Shown here: positions 50,843-58,800 of the stretch, piece by piece
Position numbering within the stretch: the stretch's first letter is position 1
Layout: each line of letters opens with the position of its first letter
Assembly: GCF_000378125.1 (NCBI RefSeq)
Contig: NZ_KB899242.1
Span: forward strand, 744,001-808,000
Source of the DNA: Rudaea cellulosilytica DSM 22992
GTDB taxonomy: Bacteria > Pseudomonadota > Gammaproteobacteria > Xanthomonadales > Rhodanobacteraceae
DNA length: 64,000 nucleotides
Direction of reading: 5' to 3'
Notes under the pieces: generated by a model
Databases searched by the model: none
What the model saw: only the letters and a program-made list of their open reading frames with translations
What the model was told of the DNA's origin: nothing
Made by a program: the position numbers and the translations under genes

Positions 50843-52644
50843 CCGCAAATGCCTGGCTGCAGATCGGCCTCTATCTGGCCGTCCTGCTCCTTACCGTCAA
50901 GCCGCTCGGCACCTACATGGCCGCAGTGTTTTCCGACGCCCCCAATCGGGTGACACGCCTCGGCGCGCCGATCGAGCGTCTCCTCTATCGGCTCTGCGGC
51001 GTGCGCGCCGACGAGGACATGAGCTGGAAACGCTACGCCGTCGCCATGCTCGTGTTCAACGTGCTCGGTCTACTCGCCGTCTATCTCTTGCAACGTGTGC
51101 AGCAGTGGCTGCCGCTCAACCCGCAGCATTTCGACGCGGTCAGCGCCGACTCCGCGATGAACACCGCGATCAGCTTCGCCACGAACACCAACTGGCAGGG
51201 TTACGGCGGCGAGTCGACGATGAGCTATCTGACCCAGATGCTCGGTCTCGCCGTGCAGAACTTCCTCTCTGCGGCGACCGGCATCGCCGTGCTGATCGCG
51301 CTGATCCGCGGCTTCGTGCGCAAGACGACGCAGGGCATCGGCAATTTCTGGGTCGATATGACGCGCAGCACGCTCTACGTGTTGCTGCCGCTGTCGCTCG
51401 TACTCGCTTTGGTACTCGTCGCGCAAGGCGTGCCGCAGAACTTCAAACCCTACGAAACCGTGCCGCTCGTGCAGGCGACGACGGCGACCGAAACGGTCAA
51501 GGACGCCGACGGCAATGCGCAGAAAGATGCCGCTGGCAAGGACGTGACCAAAGAATCGCAAGTCACCGAACAATCGCTGCCACTCGGCCCAGCCGCATCG
51601 CAGATTGCGATCAAGCAGCTCGGTACGAACGGCGGCGGCTACTACAACGCGAACTCGGCGCACCCGTACGAGAACCCGACGCCGCTGTCGAACTTTCTCG
51701 AAGTGCTCTCGATCCTGCTGCTGCCGGCCGCGCTCTGCTACACCTTCGGCGCGATGGTCGGTGACCGCCGCCAGGGTTGGGCGCTGCTCGCGACGATGTT
51801 CGTGATCTTCGTGCCCCTGCTGATCGGCTGCGCGCTGGCCGAACAGGCCGGCAATCCCGCACTCACTGGCTTGAACCTCGACCAGAACGCCACGGTGCTG
51901 CAAGCCGGCGGCAACATGGAAGGCAAGGAAACGCGCTTCGGCATCGTCAATTCGGCGATCTGGGCGACGGCGACCACGGCCGCGTCGAATGGCTCGGTCA
52001 ATGCAACGCACGATTCGTTCACCCCACTTGGCGGTCTTGTGCCGATGTGGCTGATCCAGCTCGGCGAAGTGATCTTCGGCGGTGTCGGTTCGGGCCTGTA
52101 CGGCATGCTTGCGTTCGCCGTGGTCGCGGTGTTCATCGCCGGTCTGATGGTCGGACGCACGCCGGAATATCTGGGCAAGAAAATCGAAGCCTACGAGATG
52201 AAGATGGCGAGTCTCGTCGTGCTGATTCCGTGTGCACTCGTCGTCGTCGGCACGGCGATCGCCGTGCTCGCGCCAGCGGGTGTCGCCGGCATCGCCAACC
52301 CGGGCATCCACGGTTTCAGTGAAGTTCTCTACGCACTGTCTTCTGCGTCGAACAACAACGGCAGCGCGTTCGGCGGATTGTCGGCTAACACACCATTCTG
52401 GAACGTATTGCTCGGCATCTGCATGTTCCTCGCACGTTTTCCGCTTGCGATCGGCATGCTCGCGATCGCGGGCTCGCTTGCGGCGAAAAAGCACGTACCG
52501 CAATCCGCCGGCACGCTGCCGACACACACACCTCTGTTCGTCGTGCTGCTGGCGAGCACGGTAATCGTGATCGGCGCGCTGACCTTCCTGCCCGCGCTTG
52601 CGCTCGGACCGATCGCAGAGCAGCTCGTCGCAATCGGCCACTGA
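50839..52644 (+). CDS. kdpA: Potassium-transporting ATPase subunit KdpA
   Basis: A 601-residue, K+-binding channel-like subunit with ten expected helices. The four selectivity-filter regions are recognisable: [39 protein letters not shown] and [11 protein letters not shown]+ enters here and is passed through the intersubunit tunnel to KdpB. ATG 50839 overlaps the kdpF stop. A periplasmic stretch near 215-250 ([20 protein letters not shown]) is more polar and longer than in E. coli KdpA (557 residues), which explains part of the extra length. Confidence 0.97.
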   Translation: MTANAWLQIGLYLAVLLLTVKPLGTYMAAVFSDAPNRVTRLGAPIERLLYRLCGVRADEDMSWKRYAVAMLVFNVLGLLAVYLLQRVQQWLPLNPQHFDAVSADSAMNTAISFATNTNWQGYGGESTMSYLTQMLGLAVQNFLSAATGIAVLIALIRGFVRKTTQGIGNFWVDMTRSTLYVLLPLSLVLALVLVAQGVPQNFKPYETVPLVQATTATETVKDADGNAQKDAAGKDVTKESQVTEQSLPLGPAASQIAIKQLGTNGGGYYNANSAHPYENPTPLSNFLEVLSILLLPAALCYTFGAMVGDRRQGWALLATMFVIFVPLLIGCALAEQAGNPALTGLNLDQNATVLQAGGNMEGKETRFGIVNSAIWATATTAASNGSVNATHDSFTPLGGLVPMWLIQLGEVIFGGVGSGLYGMLAFAVVAVFIAGLMVGRTPEYLGKKIEAYEMKMASLVVLIPCALVVVGTAIAVLAPAGVAGIANPGIHGFSEVLYALSSASNNNGSAFGGLSANTPFWNVLLGICMFLARFPLAIGMLAIAGSLAAKKHVPQSAGTLPTHTPLFVVLLASTVIVIGALTFLPALALGPIAEQLVAIGH

Positions 52645-52688
52645 TTCGTTGCCGGCGAACAATTTCGCAAACCCAATTGCAGGCATCT

Positions 52689-54755
52689 ATGAGCACCATT
52701 CAAACCAGCGCGCTAGACACGCGCCTTCTGCTTCCCGCCATCGGCGATGCGTTTCGCAAGCTCTCGCCGCGCGCGCAATTCCGCAATCCGGTGATGTTCG
52801 TTGTCTTCGTCTGCAGCATCCTGACCACACTGCTGTGGCTGCAGGCCCTGCACGGCGACGGCGAAGCGCCGGCCGGCTTCATCCTCGGCGTCGCGCTGTG
52901 GCTGTGGTTCACCTTGCTTTTCGCGAATTTCGCCGAAGCGATCGCCGAAGGTCGCGGCAAGGCGCAGGCCGCGTCGCTGCGCGGCGCGCGCAAGGATGTC
53001 GTCGCGAACAAGATTCCTTCGCTCGACCGGCGCGATGCGATCACCGTCGGCGCCGCGCATGATCTGCGCAAGGACGACCTCGTCATCATCAAGGCCGGTG
53101 AGTTCATCCCCGGCGACGGCGAGATTGTCGAAGGCGCGGCGACCGTGGACGAAAGCGCCGTCACTGGCGAATCGGCGCCCGTGATCCGCGAATCGGGCGG
53201 CGACCGCAGTTCAGTCACCGGCGGCACACGTGTGCTGTCGGATTGGATCATCGTGCGCATCACGAGCAATCCCGGCGAGAGCTTCCTCGACCGCATGATC
53301 GCGATGGTCGAAGGCGCGAGCCGGCGCAAGACGCCGAACGAGATCGCACTGACCATTCTGCTCGCCAAGTTTTCGCTGATCTTCCTGCTCGCCTGCGCGA
53401 CCCTCTTGCCCTACTCGCTCTATGCCGTGAAGAGCGCCGGGCACGGCGAGCCGGTGACCATCACCGTGCTCGTCGCTTTGCTTGTTTGTTTGATTCCGAC
53501 GACGATCGGCGGCCTGCTCTCGGCGATCGGTATCGCCGGCATGGATCGCATGATCCAGGCCAATGTCATCGCCATGTCCGGCCGCGCGGTCGAAGCCGCC
53601 GGCGACGTCGACGTGCTCCTGCTCGACAAGACCGGCACGATCACGCTCGGCAACCGTCAGGCGGTTGCATTCCATGCGGCGCCCGACGTAGACGACAACG
53701 CGTTGGCCAACGCCGCGCAACTCGCCTCGCTCGCCGACGAAACACCGGAAGGCCGCAGCATCGTCGTGCTCGCCAAGGAAAAATTCGGCCTGCGCGAACG
53801 CGAGGTTGGAGGCAGCGGCGTCGTCTTCGTGCCGTTCACCGCGCAGACGCGCATGAGCGGCGTGGACATTGGCGGCCAGCACATTCGCAAGGGCGCGCTC
53901 GACGCGGTGAAGAAGTACATCGAATCGCAAGGCGGCCAATTGCCTGTCGCGGTCGTGCGCGTGGCTGAGGACATCGCACGCAAGGGCGGCACGCCGCTCG
54001 TCGTCGCCGAAAACGAACAGGCGCTCGGCGTGATCGAACTCAAGGACATCGTCAAGGGCGGCATCCGCGAGCGCTTCGCCGAACTGCGCCGCATGGGCAT
54101 CAAGACGATCATGATCACCGGCGACAACCCGCTGACCGCCGCGTCGATCGCCGCCGAAGCCGGCGTCGACGACTATCTGGCCGAAGCGACACCCGAAGCC
54201 AAGCTCCAGCTGATCCGCAATATCCAGGCCGAAGGCCGCCTCGTCGCCATGTGCGGCGACGGCACCAACGATGCGCCCGCACTCGCGCAGGCCGACGTGG
54301 CCGTAGCGATGAACAGCGGCACGCAGGCCGCGAAAGAAGCCGGCAACATGGTCGACCTCGACTCGAACCCGACCAAGCTGATCGAGGTCGTCGAGATCGG
54401 CAAGCAGTTGTTGATCACGCGCGGTGCGCTGACCACGTTCTCGATCGCGAACGACGTGGCCAAGTATTTCGCGATCATTCCGGCCGCGTTCGCCTCGACC
54501 TATCCGGCGCTCAACACGCTCAACATCATGCATCTGGCGACGCCGCAGAGCGCGATCCTCTCGGCGGTGATCTTCAACGCGCTGATTATCATCTTCCTGA
54601 TCCCGCTCGCACTGAAAGGCGTGCGCTACCGCGCGGTCGGCGCGGGTGAGCTGCTGCGCCGCAATCTGCTCGTCTACGGTGTGACCGGCCTGATCGTGCC
54701 GTTCGTCGGCATCAAGCTCATCGACATGCTGCTGGTCGCTCTGGGCCTGGCCTGA
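52689..54755 (+). CDS. kdpB: Potassium-transporting P-type ATPase subunit KdpB
   Basis: A 688-residue catalytic subunit. ATG 52689 is preferred over TTG 52677. Actuator TGES is in [20 protein letters not shown], the phosphorylated Asp is in [13 protein letters not shown], the nucleotide domain has [16 protein letters not shown], and the hinge has [20 protein letters not shown] and [20 protein letters not shown]. It powers high-affinity K+ uptake at low external K+. It is followed, unusually, by a porin gene instead of kdpC. Confidence 0.97.
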   Translation: MSTIQTSALDTRLLLPAIGDAFRKLSPRAQFRNPVMFVVFVCSILTTLLWLQALHGDGEAPAGFILGVALWLWFTLLFANFAEAIAEGRGKAQAASLRGARKDVVANKIPSLDRRDAITVGAAHDLRKDDLVIIKAGEFIPGDGEIVEGAATVDESAVTGESAPVIRESGGDRSSVTGGTRVLSDWIIVRITSNPGESFLDRMIAMVEGASRRKTPNEIALTILLAKFSLIFLLACATLLPYSLYAVKSAGHGEPVTITVLVALLVCLIPTTIGGLLSAIGIAGMDRMIQANVIAMSGRAVEAAGDVDVLLLDKTGTITLGNRQAVAFHAAPDVDDNALANAAQLASLADETPEGRSIVVLAKEKFGLREREVGGSGVVFVPFTAQTRMSGVDIGGQHIRKGALDAVKKYIESQGGQLPVAVVRVAEDIARKGGTPLVVAENEQALGVIELKDIVKGGIRERFAELRRMGIKTIMITGDNPLTAASIAAEAGVDDYLAEATPEAKLQLIRNIQAEGRLVAMCGDGTNDAPALAQADVAVAMNSGTQAAKEAGNMVDLDSNPTKLIEVVEIGKQLLITRGALTTFSIANDVAKYFAIIPAAFASTYPALNTLNIMHLATPQSAILSAVIFNALIIIFLIPLALKGVRYRAVGAGELLRRNLLVYGVTGLIVPFVGIKLIDMLLVALGLA

Positions 54756-54796
54756 AATCTTTTGTTGCATCAAACCCTCCTCGCTCAAGAAAGTTC

Positions 54797-55612
54797 ATGA
54801 ACAAAAAATATACCTTTGCAATTCTTGCTTTTGCCGCAACCGCTGCGCACGCCCAATCGGACGCAAGTCAGGAAACGCCGCCATATACCGTCACAGGCAA
54901 CGTTGCCGTAACCAGCGACTACATGTTCCGCGGGCTGACTCAAACTTGGGGCGGACCTGCCGTTCAGGGCGGCTTCGACCTTGCTCTCGCCAATGGCTTC
55001 GCCGCGGGCACCTGGGCGTCGAGCGTCAGCGACAAGACTTATCCCGGCGCCGCGCTCGAGCTTGATCTGTATGCAAGCTATGGCACGCAGATCAACGACG
55101 ACTGGTCGTGGCGCGTCGGTCTGTACGGCTATGTCTATCCGCACGGCAACCTTGACGACGCCGGTTTGCGCTCGCGCTCGTTCAATACGCTCGAAGCCAA
55201 TGCCGCACTGGCCTACAAGTGGCTGACGCTGAAATACTCGCATGCGCTGACCGACTACTTCGGCATCGATACCGAGCAGGGCTATCGCGGCGACTCCAAA
55301 GGTGCCAGCTACGTGCAGCTCGATGCCGCCATCCCGCTCAACACGGAGTGGAGCCTCGCTCTGCATGCCGGCCATACGCGCATCGGCACGCGCCTCGCGG
55401 TTCCGTACGCGAACGGCGCCGACGATCCCGACTACAGCGACTACGGCGCGTCTGTGAAGTACCAGTTCTCGACGCACTGGAACGCGAGCCTCGGAGCCAC
55501 CTACGCCAGCAACAAGGCGTTCTACGGCACCACGTCAAGCTTCCGCGACGCTACCGACACGCGCGACGTCGGTGGCACCCGCGGCTTCGCACAACTGCAA
55601 GGAACTTTTTGA
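54797..55612 (+). CDS. TorF family putative porin inside the kdp operon
   Basis: A 271-residue outer-membrane protein. Signal peptide MNKKYTFAILAFAATAAHAQ (cleavage after AHA). GNVAVTSDYMFRGLTQT is the start of the TorF/'conserved hypothetical Gcw_chp' family, followed by alternating beta-strands (GTWASSV, LELDLYASYG, WSWRVGLYGYVYP, VKYQFSTHWNASLGATY) and C-terminal aromatic Phe typical of barrels. Same strand, 41 bp after kdpB, so co-transcription with kdp is likely; it may let K+ pass the outer membrane during starvation. A strong hairpin follows. Confidence 0.85.
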   Translation: MNKKYTFAILAFAATAAHAQSDASQETPPYTVTGNVAVTSDYMFRGLTQTWGGPAVQGGFDLALANGFAAGTWASSVSDKTYPGAALELDLYASYGTQINDDWSWRVGLYGYVYPHGNLDDAGLRSRSFNTLEANAALAYKWLTLKYSHALTDYFGIDTEQGYRGDSKGASYVQLDAAIPLNTEWSLALHAGHTRIGTRLAVPYANGADDPDYSDYGASVKYQFSTHWNASLGATYASNKAFYGTTSSFRDATDTRDVGGTRGFAQLQGTF

Positions 55613-55638
55613 CGTCTTATCGTCATTGCCCGGCCGCT

Positions 55639-55671
55639 CCGGCCCTTGTCCAAAACGACGACAAGGGCCGG
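55639..55671 (+). terminator. Hairpin between porin gene and kdpC
   Basis: A perfect 12-bp stem, 55639-55650 with 55660-55671, around CAAAACGAC, followed by CTTCCTCC. It could be a partial terminator or an mRNA-stabilising end that sets porin and KdpC levels apart. Confidence 0.55.
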
Positions 55672-55735
55672 GCTTCCTCCGAGGTCCCACGACCAAGAGG
55701 GCCGAGAGGACGATGAAAACCGAGGAAACAAAGCC

Positions 55736-56308
55736 ATGTTGAAAATCATTCGCCAAGCTCTGCTGATCTTGTTGTTCCTGACCGTCCTCACCGGCGTTGC
55801 CTATCCGCTCGCGGTCACGGGACTCGCGCAGATCCTCTTCCCGAGCCAGGCCAACGGCAGCCTGATCGAGCACGACGGCAAGGCGCTCGGATCGAGCCTG
55901 ATTGGCCAGCCCTTCGCCGACCCGAAATATTTTTGGAGCCGGCCTTCGGCAACGACACCGTTCGCGAACAACTCGACCTCGTCGACGGGCTCGAACCTCG
56001 GCCCCACCAATTCGGCGCTGACCGATGCGGTCAAGCAGCGCATCGATGCCCTGCACGCCGCCGATCCTGGCAACGACGCGCCGACACCGGTCGATCTGGT
56101 CACCGCATCGGGCTCGGGCCTCGATCCGGAAATCTCGCCGGCGGCAGCACAATACCAACTCGCACGCGTGGCCCGCGTGCGCGGGCGTACGCAAGCGGAC
56201 GTCGCCAAACTCGTCGCCGAAGCCACCGAAGGCCGTCAGTTCGGCATCCTCGGCGAGCCGCGCGTCAACGTCCTGCGTTTGAACCTGTTGCTCGACGGCA
56301 AACTCTGA
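55736..56308 (+). CDS. kdpC: Potassium-transporting ATPase subunit KdpC
   Basis: A 190-residue subunit with one N-terminal membrane helix (about 7-29, [20 protein letters not shown]) and a periplasmic domain. Family markers: [54 protein letters not shown] and [18 protein letters not shown] 55736 has GAGGAAA upstream. It is separated from kdpB by the porin gene but otherwise complete. Confidence 0.96.
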   Translation: MLKIIRQALLILLFLTVLTGVAYPLAVTGLAQILFPSQANGSLIEHDGKALGSSLIGQPFADPKYFWSRPSATTPFANNSTSSTGSNLGPTNSALTDAVKQRIDALHAADPGNDAPTPVDLVTASGSGLDPEISPAAAQYQLARVARVRGRTQADVAKLVAEATEGRQFGILGEPRVNVLRLNLLLDGKL

Positions 56309-56321
56309 CGGAGTCACGGCC

Positions 56322-56603
56322 ATGCACGCACTGCAAGTTCTCGGTGCGCTCGCGGTCGTTGCCGCATTCGCCAGTTGCGCGTTCGACGACGGCTCGCGGC
56401 GCTGGGCAGTTGTTTCTCTCGTCGCCTGCGTCCTCGGTACGCTCATCGAATTCGCGCTGGGCGCATGGCCGCTCGGCCTCGCGGCCTGTGCCCTCAGCAT
56501 CGTCGCCGGCCGTCGCGGATGGCAACGAATGAACCCGCAGCGCGCCAACAAGCAAGCGCCGGCCGACAAGTATCCGTCGCGGGATCCGCATCCGCGCGCA
56601 TGA
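56322..56603 (+). CDS. Small membrane protein after kdpC
   Basis: A 93-residue protein with two to three hydrophobic segments (about 3-20, 28-46, 48-65) and a polar, Pro/Lys-rich C-terminal tail ([20 protein letters not shown]). I do not recognise a family. Thirteen bases after kdpC, its TGA overlaps the ATG of the kup remnant, so it belongs to the same message. It has no obvious motif for K+ handling. Confidence 0.65.
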   Translation: MHALQVLGALAVVAAFASCAFDDGSRRWAVVSLVACVLGTLIEFALGAWPLGLAACALSIVAGRRGWQRMNPQRANKQAPADKYPSRDPHPRA

Positions 56604-56737
56604 CTCTTCGCGTCGCACTTCCCGGCCTCGCCCTCGCCACGCTCGGCGTCGTCTTCGGTGACATCGCGACGAGTCCGCTCTACACATTGCAGGAGGCATT
56701 CGGCGCGCACGACGTCGCGGCGACGCCCGAAAACTGA
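56600..56737 (+). pseudogene. kup: Truncated Kup potassium transporter remnant
   Basis: Forty-five codons. [20 protein letters not shown] and [16 protein letters not shown] match the first conserved segment of Kup/HAK transporters (about 630 residues), including the VFGDIGTSPLYT-type signature. The frame then stops at TGA directly after TPEN. The downstream 160 bp does not continue Kup in any frame, so the remainder is deleted rather than frameshifted. It starts in an ATGA overlap with the preceding gene, as in an intact operon. A short peptide could still be made. Confidence 0.8.
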
Positions 56738-56847
56738 AGCCTCGGGCCAAGCTCCATCGTGCCGAACGAAATCGAGCGCCAAGACCCATGCCTTTCTGGG
56801 CCGCCAGAGAGGCCGATCCTTGTCTTAAGAATGCGAAGCAGTGAACA

Positions 56848-56875
56848 TTGCAAATTCACAATAGCCGTTTATGAT
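56848..56875 (+). promoter_or_regulatory. Sigma-70-type promoter before the beta-helix gene
   Basis: TTGCAA (56848-56853), 16-bp spacer, TATGAT (56870-56875), in a locally AT-rich stretch. The transcript would begin near 56882 and leave a short leader holding GGGGG six bases before GTG 56899. Confidence 0.65.
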
Positions 56876-56898
56876 CACACTATCCTCGGGGGCCGACT

Positions 56899-57648
56899 GT
56901 GAAAACATTACGAAGCGCATTGCTTACGCTCGTTTTCGTGTGTGTTGCGCCGCCAGCGTTCGCCCAACTCGCAATACCTTCTGGCGGCTCGCTGACACTC
57001 AACGGCGGCAGCCTTAATCTCGCCGGCACGGATGCGCAGATCGGCGGATTCCTCTCCCTCGGTGGCGGCCAACTAGACAACGCGGGCAGCATCGACATTC
57101 TCGCAAGCGGCACATTCGACGCCGGCAGTGGCCAGCTGATGTTGTCCGGCAATTGGTCGGACGCCGGCAGTTTCCTCGCCGGTACCAGCAGCGTCGATTT
57201 CATCGACGGCTCGACTTCTTCCTCGCAAGTCCTCGGCAACACGACTTTCGCCAACCTGAGCTTGGTCAGCGCGACCGGCAAGAACTACATCTTCGGTGCC
57301 GGCAGCACGCAGACGATCGCCGGCCTGCTGACGATAGCCGGCACGGCAGCGCAGCCGATCCAGTTCCGCAGCTCGGCTGCAGGTCAAGCCGCCAATATCA
57401 ACCTGCTTGCCGGCGGCTCGCAAAGCATCGTCCACGTCGGCGTGTCCGATGTGCACGCCACGGGTCAGCATCTCGCCCCAAGCCTGAGCAACGAAGGCGG
57501 CAGCGGCAATGCGACCGGCTGGTTCGCCGCGATCGTCGCACAGACCGCAGTCCCTGCCGTTGCGCTTTCACCGATCGGCTTGCTGCTGTTCGCGTTTGCC
57601 CTGCTCGCCGTCGTTTGGCACTCTCGCCGGTATCGATTCAACAGCTAG
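56899..57648 (+). CDS. Secreted beta-helix-like protein with CTERM-type tail
   Basis: A 249-residue protein starting at GTG 56899. Signal peptide (LRSALLTLVFVCVAPPAFA, cleavage ~23). The mature part is made of short repeated Gly/Ser/Leu strands (GGSLTLNGGSLNLAGTDAQI, GGFLSLGGGQLDNAGSIDIL), as in right-handed beta-helix or filamentous surface proteins. It ends with VPAVALSP, a hydrophobic helix IGLLLFAFALLAVVWH and basic SRRYRFNS, the tripartite IPTL/PEP-CTERM-like sorting tail also seen on the giant protein. It has its own promoter and interrupts the kdp cluster. Confidence 0.78.
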   Translation: MKTLRSALLTLVFVCVAPPAFAQLAIPSGGSLTLNGGSLNLAGTDAQIGGFLSLGGGQLDNAGSIDILASGTFDAGSGQLMLSGNWSDAGSFLAGTSSVDFIDGSTSSSQVLGNTTFANLSLVSATGKNYIFGAGSTQTIAGLLTIAGTAAQPIQFRSSAAGQAANINLLAGGSQSIVHVGVSDVHATGQHLAPSLSNEGGSGNATGWFAAIVAQTAVPAVALSPIGLLLFAFALLAVVWHSRRYRFNS

Positions 57649-57679
57649 TCTTCCGGACAGTTCGCGCTAATCTCTCGGC

Positions 57680-58759
57680 ATGCGTATTTGCCTATCGATG
57701 ATCGTCAAAAACGAAGCGCCCGTGATCGAGCGCTGCCTGGCCTCGGTGCGCCCGTATGTGCACGCCTGGGCGATCGCCGACACCGGATCAAGCGACGGCA
57801 CCCAGGACCTGATCCGCCGCGCGATGGCCGGTCTGCCCGGCGAGCTGATCGAACGGCCTTGGGTGGATTTCGCGACCAACCGCAACGAGGCGCTGGCGCT
57901 GGCGCAAAAACACGGCGATTACGCGCTGATCATCGATGCGGATGAGGTGCTCGAAGCCGACAAAGGTTTTGCCTACCCGAAACTCGGCGCGCCCGGCTAC
58001 ATGCTCGAACTCATCTACGGCGATACGCGCTATCGCCGCGTCGCGATGCCGCGGCTCGGTCTCGACTGGGTCTGGCGCGGCGTGCTGCACGAAGCGCTCA
58101 ACTCGGCGCATGCGATGCAGGCGCAGTATCTGCCCGGGCTGCGCATCCGCGTGCATACCGACGGGGCGCGCAGCCAGCTGACGCAACGCGAAAAATTCAC
58201 TCGCGACGCCGAGGTGCTGCGCCGCGCGCTCAAGGACGAACCCGACAACGCGCGTTACGCGTTCTACCTGGCCCAGAGCCTGCGCGACGCCGGCGACACC
58301 GCCGAGTCGATTACCGCCTATGAAGCGCGCGTTGCGATGGGCGGTTGGGTCGAAGAGGTATACTTTTCCAAGCTGCAGATCGCGGTGCTCAAGGAACGTC
58401 TTGGCGCCGCGCCCGCCGAGATCGCTCTCGCCTATCTCGATGCCTATGACTACCGTTCGACGCGCGCCGAAGCGCCGTGCGAATTCGCGCGCTGGAACCG
58501 GCTCAATCGCCGCTTTGCGGTGGCACGCGATTTCGCCCGCATCGCCATGAACACGAAGTTGCCGAACGATGTGCTGTTCATCGACCGTCCGGTCTACGAC
58601 TGGCGCGCGAAAGACGAACTCGCGGTCGCGCTGTACTGGTGCGGCGAGCGTGAGGAAAGCGCACGCCTTTGCCGCCAACTGCTCGCCAACGAACGTCTGC
58701 CGGCAACACAGCGCGAGCGCATAGCCAAAAACCTCGATTTCGCGCTCGGCAAGGCCTGA
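57680..58759 (+). CDS. Family 2 glycosyltransferase with TPR-like C-terminus
   Basis: A 359-residue cytoplasmic GT-A enzyme of the SPBc2/'TPR glycosyltransferase' type. CLSMIVKNEAPVIERCLASV is the GT2 start, DTGSSDGTQDLI the nucleotide-sugar loop, and IIDADEVLE the metal-binding DAD. VWRGVLHEALN lies in the acceptor region. Residues ~175-340 are helical, tetratricopeptide-like (RDAEVLRRALKDEPDNARYA). It follows the CTERM-tailed protein by 31 bp. Since CTERM systems often pair with glycosylation and exopolysaccharide genes, it may modify that protein; inferred. Confidence 0.88.
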   Translation: MRICLSMIVKNEAPVIERCLASVRPYVHAWAIADTGSSDGTQDLIRRAMAGLPGELIERPWVDFATNRNEALALAQKHGDYALIIDADEVLEADKGFAYPKLGAPGYMLELIYGDTRYRRVAMPRLGLDWVWRGVLHEALNSAHAMQAQYLPGLRIRVHTDGARSQLTQREKFTRDAEVLRRALKDEPDNARYAFYLAQSLRDAGDTAESITAYEARVAMGGWVEEVYFSKLQIAVLKERLGAAPAEIALAYLDAYDYRSTRAEAPCEFARWNRLNRRFAVARDFARIAMNTKLPNDVLFIDRPVYDWRAKDELAVALYWCGEREESARLCRQLLANERLPATQRERIAKNLDFALGKA

Positions 58760-58800
58760 TCGCTTTGCATCCCGCGCGCCCACGCGTGCGAGAATGAAGC

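Noticed and set aside
56738-56898. Frameshifted continuation of kup
   Set aside because: No frame downstream of the stop continues the expected Kup sequence, so a deletion fits better than a simple frameshift.
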